DNA of 64,000 nucleotides from Asaia astilbis JCM 15831 (GCF_000613845.1 NZ_BAJT01000012.1:55568-119567); one strand, 5' to 3'. Numbered from the stretch's first letter, positions 26,854 through 38,555 are shown. Made by a program: numbers and translations. Notes: generated from the letters alone by a model not told the origin.

Positions 26854-28460
26854 CGACATTTCCATTCAAGAAACTGGCTCTGGCCTGCGGCACGGTTCTG
26901 ACAGCCTTCGCTCTGTCAGCCTGTGACCTCGCTCCGACCTACAAACCTGCCACCTTCATCGTGCCCGCCAACTGGCACGGTCAGGGCGCATTCGCGACGG
27001 CGACCCCAGCCGACACGATGCTCCCAACGAACTGGTGGACGCTCCTCAACGACCCGCTTCTCAATGAAATGGAAGCGACATTGACGGCCTCCAACCCGGA
27101 TCTCCAGGCTGCAGCCGAGCGCTTCATTCAGGCGCGAGCCCTCGTCGTACAGGCACGATCCGAGCTTCTCCCCCATCTCGCAATCGGTGCGGGGGCTTTC
27201 GATAACAAGCAATCCGAGGACCGCCTCTTCCGCTACAAGGGCAACATCACCGAAACGGACGAAGAATATCATGGCCTTGCGTCATGGGAGCCCGACTTCT
27301 GGTCCGCCATTCGCAACCATGTCCGCGCTCAAAAACAGTTCGCGCAGGAAAAAGCCGCCGATTTCGCGATGTCCCGTCTGAGCCTTCAGGCTGAACTCGC
27401 CTCCAGTTATGTGCAGCTGCGCGGCTACGATGCCCAGATCGCCATCTATAACCAGTCGATCGGCTATTATCGGAAAGCGCTGCAGATTACCCAGAATCAG
27501 CTCCTGAATCAGGCGGCTCCCCGTCTCGACGTCGCCCGCGCCCAGGCCCAGCTCTACTCAACGCAAGCCGCTGAACTGGACGTGCAAGCTGCGCGTGAAG
27601 TGACCGAGCACGCCATCGCCATTCTGACCAACGCCTCACCCTCGTCTTTCCACATCGTTCCGACGCAGGTCATGGGGTTTCATCAGCCCACCATACCGGC
27701 AGGCGTCCCATCAGAACTGCTCCAGCGTCGCCCGGACGTAGCCAGTTCAGAGCGTGAAATGGCTCAGGCCAATCGCGAGATTGGCATCGCCCGCGCAGCC
27801 TTTTACCCGCATATCTCCCTTCAGGCTGGTGGCGGCTTTGCCCAGAATGGCTTCGACCTCGCCAATCTGGCTAATTCGCTCTGGTCCTACGGAGCGTCAT
27901 TCGAGCTACCTATTTTCGAGGGCGGTCTAAGACGCGCTGAACTTCAACACGCTTGGTCTGCCTATCGCGAAACACGCGATAATTACCGCAGCAAAGTCCT
28001 TGATACCTTCCGCGAGGTCGAAGACGGACTTTCCCGGACGAACCGCCTCGATCAGGAAAACCGCACGCTCGAAAAAGCGGTGGATGCCACGCTGGCAACC
28101 CAGAACATGACCATGACGCTCTATCAAGGCGGTGTGGGCACCTATCTTGAAGCCATTTTCGCTCAGGTCCAGACACTCGACACACGTATCCATCAAATCG
28201 AAGTGGCCACTCGTCTTTACCAGGCAGATATCGGTCTGATCCGCGCTCTGGGCGGCGGCTGGAACGTCAAGCTCTTGCCTACCATGGATCAGACTCTGTC
28301 GATCGCGCCACTTCAGTACGATGCGCTCCATCATCCCCAACCGGTCGGGGGTGTCGACATCTCGCAACATCCCGAGGATTTCGAAAACCTCTCCAGCGCA
28401 GCCCCGCACGCTCCGGCTGCCGCGACTGGAAAAACGCTGAAATCAATCGACCCGCAATAG
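26850..28460 (+). CDS. Outer-membrane efflux lipoprotein (NodT/TolC family)
   Basis: A 536-aa protein with lipoprotein signal (lipobox LSAC, cysteine near residue 25) and two repeats of the outer-membrane-factor fold: ELLPHLAIGAGAFDN and IGIARAAFYPHISLQAGGGF; LLQRRPDVASSEREMAQANR is the NodT signature. It forms the trimeric exit duct of the pump. The C-terminal ~60 residues beyond the fold (QPVGGVDISQHPEDF) are longer than usual. Confidence 0.9.
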   Translation: MTTFPFKKLALACGTVLTAFALSACDLAPTYKPATFIVPANWHGQGAFATATPADTMLPTNWWTLLNDPLLNEMEATLTASNPDLQAAAERFIQARALVVQARSELLPHLAIGAGAFDNKQSEDRLFRYKGNITETDEEYHGLASWEPDFWSAIRNHVRAQKQFAQEKAADFAMSRLSLQAELASSYVQLRGYDAQIAIYNQSIGYYRKALQITQNQLLNQAAPRLDVARAQAQLYSTQAAELDVQAAREVTEHAIAILTNASPSSFHIVPTQVMGFHQPTIPAGVPSELLQRRPDVASSEREMAQANREIGIARAAFYPHISLQAGGGFAQNGFDLANLANSLWSYGASFELPIFEGGLRRAELQHAWSAYRETRDNYRSKVLDTFREVEDGLSRTNRLDQENRTLEKAVDATLATQNMTMTLYQGGVGTYLEAIFAQVQTLDTRIHQIEVATRLYQADIGLIRALGGGWNVKLLPTMDQTLSIAPLQYDALHHPQPVGGVDISQHPEDFENLSSAAPHAPAAATGKTLKSIDPQ

Positions 28461-28472
28461 AGAAACACTCCC

Positions 28473-28505
28473 CCCTGTCATGAAGAAACTGCCTTCATGA
28501 CAGGG
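28473..28505. terminator. Bidirectional terminator hairpin
   Basis: Perfect 13-bp inverted repeat (CCCTGTCATGAAG / CTTCATGACAGGG, 7-nt loop) between the efflux operon and the converging reductase gene. There is no long U-run, so intrinsic termination may be weak. Confidence 0.6.
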
Positions 28506-28534
28506 ATATTGTCCTGCGGAATCGTGACAACCGC

Positions 28535-29478
28535 TCAGTAACCGCGATCCCTGTTGACGCTCTCGGGAATACGCCCGTCGTCATGATAGGTCTGAATATT
28601 TCTTGCTGCCAGCGCAGACGCCGTTCCCGTCTGGGTCGCGCCGAAATATGCGGAAGGATCGTTATCCTGGGATGTTCCCAAAGAGGACTTCCCCCGGGCA
28701 GAGGCTCCTGATTGAAGACGTCCAGCACGGCATGATCCAGAAGCCCACGATCAAGGGCTCTCACCAGTGCCTCCTGATCGATAATCGGCCCTCTGGCAAA
28801 ATTGATCAGAGCCGCCCCCTCCTGCATCTGACCAAGACGCCAGTCATCGAGAAGTCCACGGGTCTGCGGGGTCAATGGCAGCAAAACGACAACAATCCGG
28901 CTCTGCCGAAGCAGCGCTTCAAGTCCGGATGGGCCATATTTCATCGGAATATCGGCTTTCGCCCAAGGACTGCGGCTCCAGCCCATGACAGGAAAACCAT
29001 TTTCCTTGAGTCGATGAGCCGCCGCCCGACCGAGATTGCCCATCCCCAGAATACCGACCAGACGCTGCTCAGGGAGAACCAACGGGCGCTGCAGCCATTG
29101 CTTTTTCTCCTGCTGCTCGCGGTAAGCTGGCATCTCCCTATGCAGGTAAAGGGTCCACGCCAGAACTGCTTCCGACATTGTGGCAGCAAGCTGGGGATCG
29201 ACCATTCTAACAATACGTACTGTCTCGTTCGGCATCTCCTCAACAAGACGCTCCACTCCTGCCCAGAGGCTCTGCACCCATTCCAGCATGGGTAACTCTG
29301 CAAGCTCGGCCGGGTCCGGATTGGCCACGACAGCCATCCGCGCCGTGCGGCGTTCACCCTCAGTCAGATCCGCGAAAGGCAGAACGCGTATATTATTGAG
29401 ACCCGCATTGATCGCGTCCAGACTCTCCTGACGTTCTCTCGCTGTGATGCGACCGCAAAAAGGCACCAATATCGTCAT
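28535..29478 (-). CDS. Glyoxylate/hydroxypyruvate reductase A-like (frameshift near C-terminus)
   Basis: D-2-hydroxyacid dehydrogenase: NAD(P)-binding [16 protein letters not shown], catalytic Arg in [10 protein letters not shown], Glu in [15 protein letters not shown] and His in ITILPHIS. It reduces glyoxylate or hydroxypyruvate in the cytoplasm. In the raw frame the C-terminus becomes arginine-rich after PHISA. Restoring one G near 28645 gives [20 protein letters not shown] and [13 protein letters not shown], the standard ending, with stop at 28535. It lies 4 nt into the uvrA end on the same strand. Confidence 0.85.
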
Positions 29479-32407
29479 GAGGCGCGCGTCTTTCGTCGAG
29501 GCTCGGGTCCGGCCTTCTTTTTCTTGGCTGCCGCGCTGACCGGCGCAGCGTGCGAAGGCAGGAGTGGTTTCAAAAAGCGTCCCGTATGACTTTCCGGGGT
29601 TGCTGCGATGACTTCAGGCGGCCCTTCGGCCACAATCCGTCCGCCACCATCTCCGCCTTCTGGCCCGATATCAATCAGCCAGTCGGCCGTTTTGATCACA
29701 TCCAGATTATGCTCGATCACAAGAACAGTATTCCCCTGATCGACCAGCGCATGCAGCACCTCAAGCAGCTTACGCACGTCTTCCGTATGGAGACCTGTGG
29801 TCGGTTCATCGAGGATATAAAATGTCCGCCCTGTCGCACGGCGTGCGAGTTCCTTGGAGAGCTTGACGCGCTGCGCCTCGCCTCCGGAAAGAGTCGTGGC
29901 CTGCTGACCCAGAGCCACATAACCGAGCCCTACCTGCTGCAGGATCGCGAGACGGTCACGAATGCGCGGCACAGCATGGAAGAAGGGAAGCGCCTCATCG
30001 ACCGTCATGGCGAGCACATCGGCAATGGATTTGCCTCTGAATTTCACGTCCAGCGTTTCGCGATTATAGCGCTGTCCCTTGCAGCTATCGCAGGTCACGA
30101 AGACATCGGGCAGAAAATGCATCTCGATCTTCAGCACGCCATCACCCTGGCAGGCCTCGCATCGCCCACCCTTGACGTTGAACGAGAAACGCCCTGGCTT
30201 GTAGCCACGCGCCTTCGCTTCAGGCAGCTCCGCAAACCAGTCGCGTATCGGCGTAAACAGATCCGTATAGGTCGCAGGGTTGGAGCGTGGCGTGCGACCG
30301 ATCGGCGACTGATCGATGTCGATAATCTTGTCGAGCTGCTCGATCCCCTCAAGCGACCGGTAAGGTAAAGGAGATTGTCCTGACCCCATCAGCTCCCGCG
30401 AAAGCGCCTTGTAAAGCGTATCGACCACGAGCGTCGATTTCCCTCCGCCAGACACGCCCGTGACCGCCACAAAGCAGCCAAGCGGGAAACGCGCTGTCAC
30501 ATCATGCAGATTATTGCCGGTGGCACCCACCAGAGTCAGCATGCGTTTCTTGTCGTAGGCACGACGCTTCTCCGGCACGGCAATGGACCGTCTGCCAGAC
30601 AGGTAGTCCCCGGTAACGCTGTCCTCATTCTTTGCCACTTCGTCAGGCGTGCCGCAGGCAACAACGGTCCCGCCGAGCGCGCCCGCGCCCGGCCCCATAT
30701 CGATCAACCAGTCAGCTGCACGAATAGCATCCTCGTCATGCTCGACGACAATGACCGTATTCCCAAGCTTTTTCAGACGTTCGAGCGTACCGAGCAGGCG
30801 CTCATTATCGCGCTGATGCAGTCCAATGGAGGGTTCATCGAGAACGTACAGAACCCCCGTAAGCCCGGAACCGATCTGACTTGCCAGGCGAATACGCTGA
30901 CTTTCGCCGCCTGACAGCGTTGCTGACCCACGGGAAAGGGTCAGATAATCGAGCCCCACATCGTCCAGAAACCGCAATCTGTCGAGAATTTCGCGCAGAA
31001 TACGCCGCGCGATCTCCGCACGCTGGGGCGTCAGCGATGCTTCGACACCCCCGAACCACTCCAGCGCCCGTCGGATTGTCAGATCCGAAGCCTGGGCAAT
31101 ATTGAGCTGATCGATCTTCACGCAAAGGGCTTCAGGCTTCAAACGCGCACCATGGCACGCATGACAGGGCACAGCGGACTGGTAACGCGACAGCTCCTCA
31201 CGCACCCACATGCTGTCCGTTTCGGCAAGGCGACGCTGCAGATTATGCATCACGCCCTCGAAAGGCTTACTAAGCTCGTAAGCGCGTCTGTCGTCCTTGT
31301 AGGTGAACAGCACAGAGTCATCGCTGCCATGGAGCAAAGCCTCACGAAAGCCTTCCCCAAGCTTCTTCCACGGGGTTGTCATTTTCTCTTTGTAGTGGCG
31401 CGCCAGCGCTCGAGTGTCTGGTCGTACCAGGGCGTCTTGGCGTCACGCCAAGGCGCAATCGCTCCTTCTGCAAGTGAAAGAGAGACATCCGGCACAACCA
31501 TCCGGGCATCGAAATGCGTTTCCGTTCCGATCCCGTCGCAGACCGGGCACGCCCCCATCGGAGCATTGAACGAAAAGAGCCGGGGCTCTATTTCCTCCAA
31601 TGTGAAACCGCTCACCGGGCAGGCGAATTTGGCCGAAAAAACGATATGCTCGGCCGCGCCCTCTTCGCCGCTGCGCTGCACCTGCTCGGCATACGCCACG
31701 CCATCGGCCAGAGCCAACGCGGTCTCAAAACTGTCTGCCAGACGGGACTCAATCCCCGCCTTGACCACAACGCGATCGACAACGACCTCGACCGTATGCC
31801 GCAGTTTGCGGTTCAGATGGGGCGCTTCGGCAATCTCATAGGTCTCCCCATCGACCTTGACGCGGGTAAAGCCTTTGCGCTGAAGCTCTGCCAGTTCCTT
31901 GCGATACTCCCCTTTCCGGTCGCGAATAACCGGCGCCAGCAACATGAGGCGCGTGCCTTCCGGCATCGCCATGACGCGATCGACCATCTGGCTGACGGTC
32001 TGGGCCTCGATCGGCAGACCCGTCGCAGGCGAGTAAGGGACACCGGCACGCGCCCACAGCAGGCGCATATAATCGTGGATTTCGGTAATCGTGCCGACAG
32101 TCGAGCGCGGATTTTTCGACGTGGTCTTCTGCTCGATCGAGATCGCAGGGGACAAGCCCTCGATCGAGTCCACGTCCGGCTTGCCCATCAGCTCCAGAAA
32201 CTGACGCGCGTAGGCTGAGAGACTTTCGACGTAACGCCTCTGTCCTTCAGCATAGATCGTATCGAATGCCAGCGATGATTTTCCGGAGCCCGAGAGACCC
32301 GTAATGACTGTCAGCTGATCCCGGGGAATGTCAGCATCGATATTCTTCAGATTATGCACGCGAGCACCGCGCACACGAATGGACTGGTTGTACGGCAGAT
32401 CGGACAT
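29475..32407 (-). CDS. uvrA: UvrABC excinuclease subunit A (frameshift at ~31405)
   Basis: Two frames make one UvrA. The first (from ATG 32407) has Walker [15 protein letters not shown] and the zinc module beginning [15 protein letters not shown], the alphaproteobacterial variant with Ser for the second Cys. The second has [42 protein letters not shown] and [10 protein letters not shown]. Restoring one base at plus 31405 (GC to GGC) joins LER to [17 protein letters not shown]. UvrA scans DNA for bulky lesions and loads UvrB in nucleotide excision repair. An alternative GTG start lies at 32416. Confidence 0.93.
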
Positions 32408-32577
32408 CGGCACCACGTGGAGGAAATCGGAAGGGAGGGTCTCTGAACGAGAACGTTTCGAGACCTATGTAGGATTGCCTGTCGACGGATTAAAGTAGAG
32501 CTGCCCGGCCTCATGGGCGTGACGGCAGCGCCATCGTGCGGTAGGATGACGCGTTTTACAGCGTAAAGGTCGGGTCG

Positions 32578-33117
32578 ATGGCAGGAAGTGTGAACAAAGT
32601 CATTCTGGTGGGAAATCTGGGCCGAGACCCGGAAACACGGAATGCCCAGTCAGGCGCCAAGATCGTCAACCTGACCATTGCGACCTCTGAAAGCTGGAAC
32701 GACCGTGCCTCTGGCGAGCGCAAGGAGCGCACCGAGTGGCACCGCGTCGTGATCTTCAACGAACGTCTGGCCGATGTTGCCGAGCGCTTTCTGCGCAAGG
32801 GCCGCAAGGTCTATCTTGAAGGCCAGCTTCAGACACGCAAATGGACCGATCAGTCCGGCCAGGAACGCTATACGACCGAGATCGTTCTCGACCGCTTCCG
32901 TGGCGAACTGGTCCTGCTCGACAGCAATCGTGATGGCGACTCTTCGGGCGGCGGCTATGACAACGCTCCGGCACGCTCCTATGGCGGCGGCAACACGCCT
33001 GCTCGCAGCAGCGGCAGCAGTGGTGGTATGAACCAGCAACCCGCCCGGAATTCAGGCGGTAATACCGGCGGCTGGGACGCGCCGGGTGGCGATCTGGACG
33101 ACGAGATCCCGTTCTGA
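32578..33117 (+). CDS. ssb: Single-stranded DNA-binding protein
   Basis: A 179-aa SSB with an N-terminal OB fold ([60 protein letters not shown]), a Gly/Ser/Asn-rich linker and the acidic tip DLDDEIPF that binds repair and replication proteins. It lies divergent from uvrA, an arrangement also seen in Escherichia coli, and upstream of gyrA on the same strand. Confidence 0.97.
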   Translation: MAGSVNKVILVGNLGRDPETRNAQSGAKIVNLTIATSESWNDRASGERKERTEWHRVVIFNERLADVAERFLRKGRKVYLEGQLQTRKWTDQSGQERYTTEIVLDRFRGELVLLDSNRDGDSSGGGYDNAPARSYGGGNTPARSSGSSGGMNQQPARNSGGNTGGWDAPGGDLDDEIPF

Positions 33118-33173
33118 TTGGCCAAGACTGACCTTCCTCGCCCTGCCCTCCAAGACAACAAGACGGACCTGCC

Positions 33174-36025
33174 TTGACCGACCTGATGCCGCCATCCGCG
33201 CCCACTGACCAGATCCCGGTGACCATTGAGGAGGAAATGCGCTCCTCCTATCTCGCCTATGCCATGTCGGTCATTGTGTCGCGCGCGCTGCCAGATGTGC
33301 GTGACGGTCTCAAGCCGGTCCATCGTCGCATTCTCTACGCCATGCGTGAGAGCGGCTTCACGTCTGACAAGCCCTATCGCAAATCGGCCCGTGCGGTCGG
33401 TGACGTCATGGGTAAATACCATCCGCATGGCGACAGCTCGATCTACGACGCCATGGTCCGTATGGCTCAGTCCTGGTCGATGCGCGTTCGCCTCATCGAC
33501 GGTCAGGGCAATTTCGGCTCGGTCGATGGCGATAGCCCTGCGGCCATGCGTTACACCGAAGCGCGTCTTGCCAAATCCGCCTCCTTCCTGCTCGACGACA
33601 TCGACCGCGATACGGTCGATTTCCAGCCGAACTACGATGAGAGCGAGAGCGAGCCTAAGGTTCTGCCCGCCACCTTCCCGAACCTTCTGGTCAACGGCGC
33701 CTCGGGTATCGCGGTCGGCATGGCGACCAACATCCCGACCCATAATCCCGGTGAGGTTATCGACGCCACGCTCGCGCTGATCGAAAACCCCGAGGCAACA
33801 CTCGATGATCTGATGAAGATCATCCCCGGCCCCGATTTCCCGACCGGCGGCATCATCATGGGCCGTCGCGGCATCCGCCAGGCCTTCGAGACAGGTCGCG
33901 GCTCTGTCCCCATGCGGGCGCGGGCCGAGATCGAAGACATCCGCAAGGACCGTCAGGCGATCATCATTACCGAGATCCCGTATCAGGTGAACAAGGCAAC
34001 GCTTCAGGAGAAGATTGCCGATCTCGTCCGCGCCAAGGAAATCGAAGGCGTCTCCGATATCCGCGACGAGAGCGATCGCTCGGGCATGCGGATCGTCATC
34101 GAGCTCAAGCGTGACGCAACGCCAGAAGTCGTTCTGAATCAGCTCTATCGTTTTACCCAGCTTCAGACCTCGTTCAGCGTCAACTGCCTGGCACTCGACG
34201 ATGGCAAGCCCCGCACCATGGGGCTGAAAGATGTCCTGGAAGCGTTTATTCGCTTCCGTGAGGACGTCATTCTTCGCCGCTCGCGCTTTGATCTCAACAA
34301 GGTGCGCGACCGCGGCCATCTCCTTGTCGGTCTGGTCATCGCGGTTGCCAATATCGATGAGGTCATCGCCCTCATTCGTAGCGCTCCCGATGCCGCGACA
34401 GCCCGCGAATCCCTGATGGCCCGCGCTTGGAACGCCGCCGATGTGCAGCCACTCATCGAACTGATCCACGACGATGGTAACGTTATCTTCGACGGCAAGG
34501 TGCACCTGACCGAAGTTCAGGCACGCGGCATTCTCGAACTCCGCCTGCAGCGCCTGACCGGTCTGGAACGCGACAAGATCCAGGGCGAACTCAGCGAAGT
34601 CGCCACCAAGATCAACGATCTGCTCGACATCATCGGCAGCCATATCCGCCGGATGGAGGTGATGCGTCACGAGCTGCTTCTGGCCCGCGCCGAAATTGCC
34701 ACGCCGCGCATGACCGAGATCTCGGACGCACTGGGTGACCAGTCGGATGAGAGCCTGATCGAACCCGGCCAGATGGTCGTCACCATCACTCGTGACGGCT
34801 TCATCAAGCGGACCCCTCTCGAAGTCTTCCGCGCCCAGAACCGCGGCGGACGCGGTCGCACGGCCTCCGGACGCCGTGGCGACGATGTGATCGTCAACAG
34901 CTTCAATGCCCATACGCATCAATGGGTCATGTTCTTCTCATCCGGTGGCAAGGCTTACCGGGAAAAGGTCTGGCGTCTGCCCGAGGCCTCCCCAACGGCC
35001 AAGGGGCGCGCGCTCGTCAATCTTCTCCCCGATCTGGCTCGGACTCCATTACGGCAATCCTCGCCCTGCCGCAGGAAGAGGAGCAGTGGGAAGATCTGCA
35101 CCTCGTCTTCGCAACCGCGAGCGGCAATGTTCGACGAAACCGCCTGAGCGATTTCAAGAACATCCGTGCCTCCGGCCTGATCGCCATGAAGCTCGATGAA
35201 GGCGACAGCCTCGTTGGCGTTGCCACCTGCCGCGAAGGTCAGGACGTGTTTCTTGCCACCCGCAAGGCGCGCTCGATCCGCTTCCAGATTACCGAAGACA
35301 CGCTGCGCGTCTTCGCCGGGCGTGACAGCTCCGGCGTGCGCGGCATTCGTCTGGCAACGGGCGACGAAGTCAATTCGCTCTGCGTTCTGACCCATGTCGA
35401 TGCGAGCGTGGAAGAACGCTCTGCTTATCTGCGCGCAGCCAACGCCAAACGTCGTGCCGAAGCCGCTGCCAATGCCGCAGGCACTGAGGAAGAGATCGAA
35501 GAGATCGCTTCCGACGATGCCGATGAGGCCATTGACGCTGGCGATCTGACGCAGGAACGCTTCGACGAACTCGCAGCGCAGGAAGAAATCCTGCTCACTG
35601 TCACCGATGCCGGTTTCGGCCGTCGTTCTTCGGCGTATGAGTATCGTGTGAGCGGCCGCGGCGGTCAGGGCATTGCCAATATGACGCTGACCAATCCCAA
35701 GCGCGGTCGCGAGGTCGTCGCGACCTTGCCGACACTCGATGGTACTGACGTCATGATGGTCACCGATGTCGGCCGCCTTATCCGAGTGCCTGTATCGCAG
35801 GTTCGCGTCATGGCCCGTCAGGCCAGCGGCGTTACCCTGTTCCGCGTCGGCGCCGAGGAACGCGTCACCAGCATCTTCCCGGTTGCGGAGTCCGAAGGCA
35901 CGGATGCCGACGACGCCGAGACGTCGCTCGAAGAGTCCGATGCCGCAGCCTCGGGTGCCCAGGATACCCCGGCACCAGAGAGCACGGCGTCCGATGAAGC
36001 AACGCCGGATGACAGTGCAAACTGA
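33174..36025 (+). CDS. gyrA: DNA gyrase subunit A (frameshift at ~35036)
   Basis: Type II topoisomerase subunit that cuts and rejoins DNA. Seen: [20 protein letters not shown], the helix with [17 protein letters not shown], catalytic Tyr in [12 protein letters not shown], and C-terminal beta-pinwheel blades ([16 protein letters not shown]). The positions equal to E. coli Ser83 and Asp87 are Ser and Asp, so no classic quinolone-resistance change is seen. The raw frame breaks at NLLPDLA; restoring one G in GGCTCGG at 35036 gives [18 protein letters not shown]. As gyrA is essential, this is almost certainly a sequence error. A TTG start at 33174 is taken; ATG 33186 is possible. Confidence 0.95.
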
Positions 36026-36535
36026 TCTCTCCCTGGACGGGTCACGTGTCGGGTTTTATCCCGGCACATTCGACCCGTTCACTGTCGGTCATCTCGATAT
36101 CGCGCGCCGCGCCCTCGGCATCGTCGATCGTCTCGTCATCGGTGTTGCCCTCAACCCCGGCAAGGTGCCCCGTCTGCAGCTTGACGAGCGTTGTGCCGCC
36201 ATTGCCGAGACCTTCGCCTTGGAAGGTCTGTCCGCCGTAAGCGTCGCTCCGTTCGAGACACTGATGATCGAAGCGGCTCGTGCGCACGGTGCCCATTACG
36301 TTATTCGCGGCCTGCGCTCCGAGTCAGATCTGACCAGCGAGATGCCGATGGCAGCCATCAATCATCGGCTCGCACCCGAACTCGAAACCCTGTTTCTCAC
36401 CGCACGCGAAGAGCATCGACTGATTGCCTCCAGCCTCGTGCGTGAGCTTCTGGCCTATGGAGCGATATCCGCCCCTACGTGCCCGAGAATATCGCCCGGC
36501 GTCTCTTGCCCAATGAGGCAGAGAAGCCGACATAG
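36009..36535 (+). CDS. coaD: Pantetheine-phosphate adenylyltransferase (frameshift at ~36463)
   Basis: Penultimate step of coenzyme A synthesis. Motifs: FYPGTFDPFTVGHLDIARRA (nucleotide-binding T/HxGH), HYVIRGLRSESDL and IASSLVRELLAYG. The raw frame then reads AISAPTCPRISP; restoring one G in GGAGCGAT gives GDIRPYVPENIARRLLPNE and a stop at 36535, the normal family end. ATG 36009 overlaps the gyrA end by 17 nt. The enzyme is essential, so the break is treated as a sequence error. Confidence 0.92.
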
Positions 36536-36581
36536 GCCGCGTGGCCTCCTCAGGCCTCTGCAAACACAAGGATAAGATTCA

Positions 36582-37054
36582 ATGTCCGAGACCAATAATC
36601 GCCTCGTCATGAAGCTCAAGACCGGCGATGTCGTGATCGAACTTCGCCCCGACCTCGCTCCGCTGGCCTCAGAGCGCCTGCGTACCCTCTCCGAGCAGGG
36701 CTTCTACGACGACGTGAAATTCCATCGCGTGATCGAAGGCTTCATGGCTCAGGGCGGCGACCCGACCGGCACGGCTCGGGCGGCAGCGACCTTCCCGACC
36801 TCAAGGCTGAGTTCACGCGCGAAGCGAAGTTCGAACGCGGCACACTCGGCATGGCGCGCACCATGAACCCGAACTCGGCCAACAGCCAGTTCTTCATCAT
36901 GTTCCAGCCCACGCCGTCCCTCGATGGCCAGTACACCATTGCAGGTCAGGTCGTGTCCGGCATGGAGCATATCGACCAGATCAAGCGTGGCGCTGGTTCG
37001 TCGGGCATGGTGAAGGATCCCGACACCATCATTTCCATGCGTCCCGAAGCCTGA
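36582..37054 (+). CDS. Peptidyl-prolyl isomerase, cyclophilin type (frameshift at ~36773)
   Basis: Cytoplasmic cyclophilin without signal peptide: VVIELRPDLAPLASERLRTL, FHRVIEGFMAQGGDPTGTG and NSANSQFFIMFQPTPSLDGQ. The break after GGDPTGT is repaired by one G in ACGGCTCGGG, giving GSGGSDLPDLKAEFTREAKF, continuous with GTLGMARTMNPNSANS. It speeds proline isomerisation during protein folding. It follows coaD by 46 nt in the same direction. Confidence 0.92.
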
Positions 37055-37086
37055 TCCATCAGCTACGGCCTCAAAAGCCGCATGAA

Positions 37087-37113
37087 AACCGACTGAACCC
37101 GATTCAGTCGGTT
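37087..37113 (+). terminator. Hairpin after the cyclophilin gene
   Basis: Perfect 11-bp inverted repeat (AACCGACTGAA / TTCAGTCGGTT, 5-nt loop) 33 nt after the stop, before the tRNA. It lacks a strong U-run. Confidence 0.6.
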
Positions 37114-37151
37114 GACGCTTCTGGCTCATAATGTAGCCAGTCGCCTCATGT

Positions 37152-37227
37152 GAACCGGTAGCTCAGCCGGTAGAGCATTCGACTTTTAATCGAATGGTCG
37201 TGGGTTCGAGTCCCACCCGGTTCACCA
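37152..37227 (+). tRNA. tRNA-Lys (anticodon UUU)
   Basis: A complete cloverleaf: acceptor GAACCGG / CCGGTTC, D-arm GCTC...GAGC, anticodon stem TTCGA / TCGAA with loop CTTTTAA (anticodon TTT), T-arm GTGGG / CCCAC with loop TTCGAGT, discriminator A and encoded CCA. An integrase reads towards its 3' end 35 bp away, so it is the likely attachment gene of prophage 2. Confidence 0.97.
37197..37227 (+). other. Probable attL core in tRNA-Lys 3' end
   Basis: The T-arm and 3' acceptor end of the tRNA is the usual crossover target for tyrosine integrases. The matching attR would be a repeat of part of this sequence beyond position 64000, which cannot be seen here. Confidence 0.45.
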
Positions 37228-37261
37228 CTCCACATGAAAATTCGCCGAAATCCGCCATTTT

Positions 37262-38310
37262 TTATAGCGGTTTGACAATCGCCGGTTTCGGTTTGACACT
37301 CTCCATGCGCCGCATTGCTTCACGAGCAAGCTTTTCCTGATCGACGGCGCGCGTATATCTCTGAACCTCAGATAGAGTCGCATGACCGGTGATCGCGGCA
37401 ATCTGGTGTGTCGAACACCCTGCTTCTGCGAGTCGGCGGGCGGCTGCTTTTCTCAAGCCGTGAGGCTCAACCCGTCAGGGAGCCCCGCCGCTTCTCGCCA
37501 ATCTTTAAACCGCATGTAGAAACCATTTGGGGTGTAAGCATTGCCGCTTGGCGTTTGAAGGAACGTGCCAGCCTCAGGAGCTGCGGCGATCTCAACGTGC
37601 AAGAAAGGATGGATAGGAATAAGCAAACGTGCGCCCGTTTTCTGCTGCTGAACCTCTATCAGATCCCCCCTGACGTGAACGCGGCCCATTCTCACCACAT
37701 CACTGCGGCGCTGGCCGGTATAAAGAAGCAGTGACAGGGCGCGTCTCGGCTGCGACCCGACCGGCCAGCGGGCCTCGAACTGCTCGATCTGCTCGTCTGT
37801 CCAGGATTCGACGCCCTCAGCTTTTTCGCGAAGACGCTTTACGTCTTTCGCCGGGTTGACCTCACACCAGCCATCCTCGACCGCGTGGTCAAAGAGAAGC
37901 CTGAAGAGCTTGAGCCAATGATTCGCCGCTGACGGTCTGTCTGAAAGCTTAGAAACGAACTTTCTGATATGGGGCTGTCTGAAGTCTGAGACGGGGTAAG
38001 CAGACCAACCCTCTCTCTGCATTCGATACAGAATCCTGCGATACGTTTCCTGCGTCGATGGCCTTAGCTGCTTAAACCGTGCGCTCTCCATCCAAACCCG
38101 TATCAGATCAGCGAATGATTTGAACCGAGGTGGAGGCGCAGGTTTCGGCACTGCGTGTGTCGATGCGGCGCGCTGATACGCCTCGAAAAAACCGGGGTCG
38201 CGTTCGTCAGGCAGCGGGATACGCTTATTCCCTGGCTTACGGTAGTAGACCCGAAGCTTGCCATGACGATCCTTAAACCTTTGGATGTATCGAAGGCGTA
38301 TGACGCTCAT
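37262..38310 (-). CDS. int: Tyrosine-recombinase integrase of prophage 2 (frameshifted)
   Basis: The N-terminal SAM-like DNA-binding and catalytic parts read FKSFADLIRVWMESARFKQL and LSLLLYTGQRRSDVVRMGRV (first catalytic Arg). The raw frame stops in GLPDGLSLTA. Restoring one base at about 37465 gives GLSPHGLRKAAARRLAEAG (HxxR) and then ITGHATLSEVQRYTRAVDQ (H and the Tyr nucleophile). The restored ~349 aa is a normal integrase. It reads towards tRNA-Lys and is the last gene of the minus-strand early operon. Confidence 0.92.
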
Positions 38311-38555
38311 AGATATTCATCCAACGGGTTAATCGGCGGAACCTGAGGAGCGGGCTTGATGTCCCCGGCTTTCATTCCTGCCAGCCAATCAATCCATGCA
38401 TCAAGATCATCGCGCAACCACGCCACGCGAACGCCAGAGGGATTGAGCTTTCGGCAATGCGGCGCAACGTCTTTGTTGAATGCCGATACGGACACCGCGC
38501 AATACTCCGCTGCGTCTTCCGTGCGCAAAAGACGGGGCTGAATTTTCGCGCTCAT
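38307..38555 (-). CDS. Excisionase / AlpA-like DNA-binding protein
   Basis: An 82-aa product from ATG 38555 (MSAKIQPRLLRTEDAAEYCA). It has a MerR-like winged HTH pattern: EDAAEYCAVSVSAFNKDVAP and VAWLRDDLDAWIDWLAG. Such proteins next to the integrase usually control excision direction. It overlaps the integrase start by 4 nt. Confidence 0.7.
   Translation of the reverse strand: MSAKIQPRLLRTEDAAEYCAVSVSAFNKDVAPHCRKLNPSGVRVAWLRDDLDAWIDWLAGMKAGDIKPAPQVPPINPLDEYL

Noticed and set aside
25831..26865. A 344-aa minus-strand open frame opposite the fusion-protein gene
   Set aside because: Antisense shadow of a clearly conserved efflux gene.
32979..34922. A 647-aa minus-strand open frame opposite ssb and gyrA
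   Set aside because: It is a shadow of the conserved gyrA frame in GC-rich DNA; composition is not protein-like and there is no ribosome site.
33174..36025. gyrA as a pseudogene or as two genes
   Set aside because: Gyrase is essential and one restored G repairs the whole frame.
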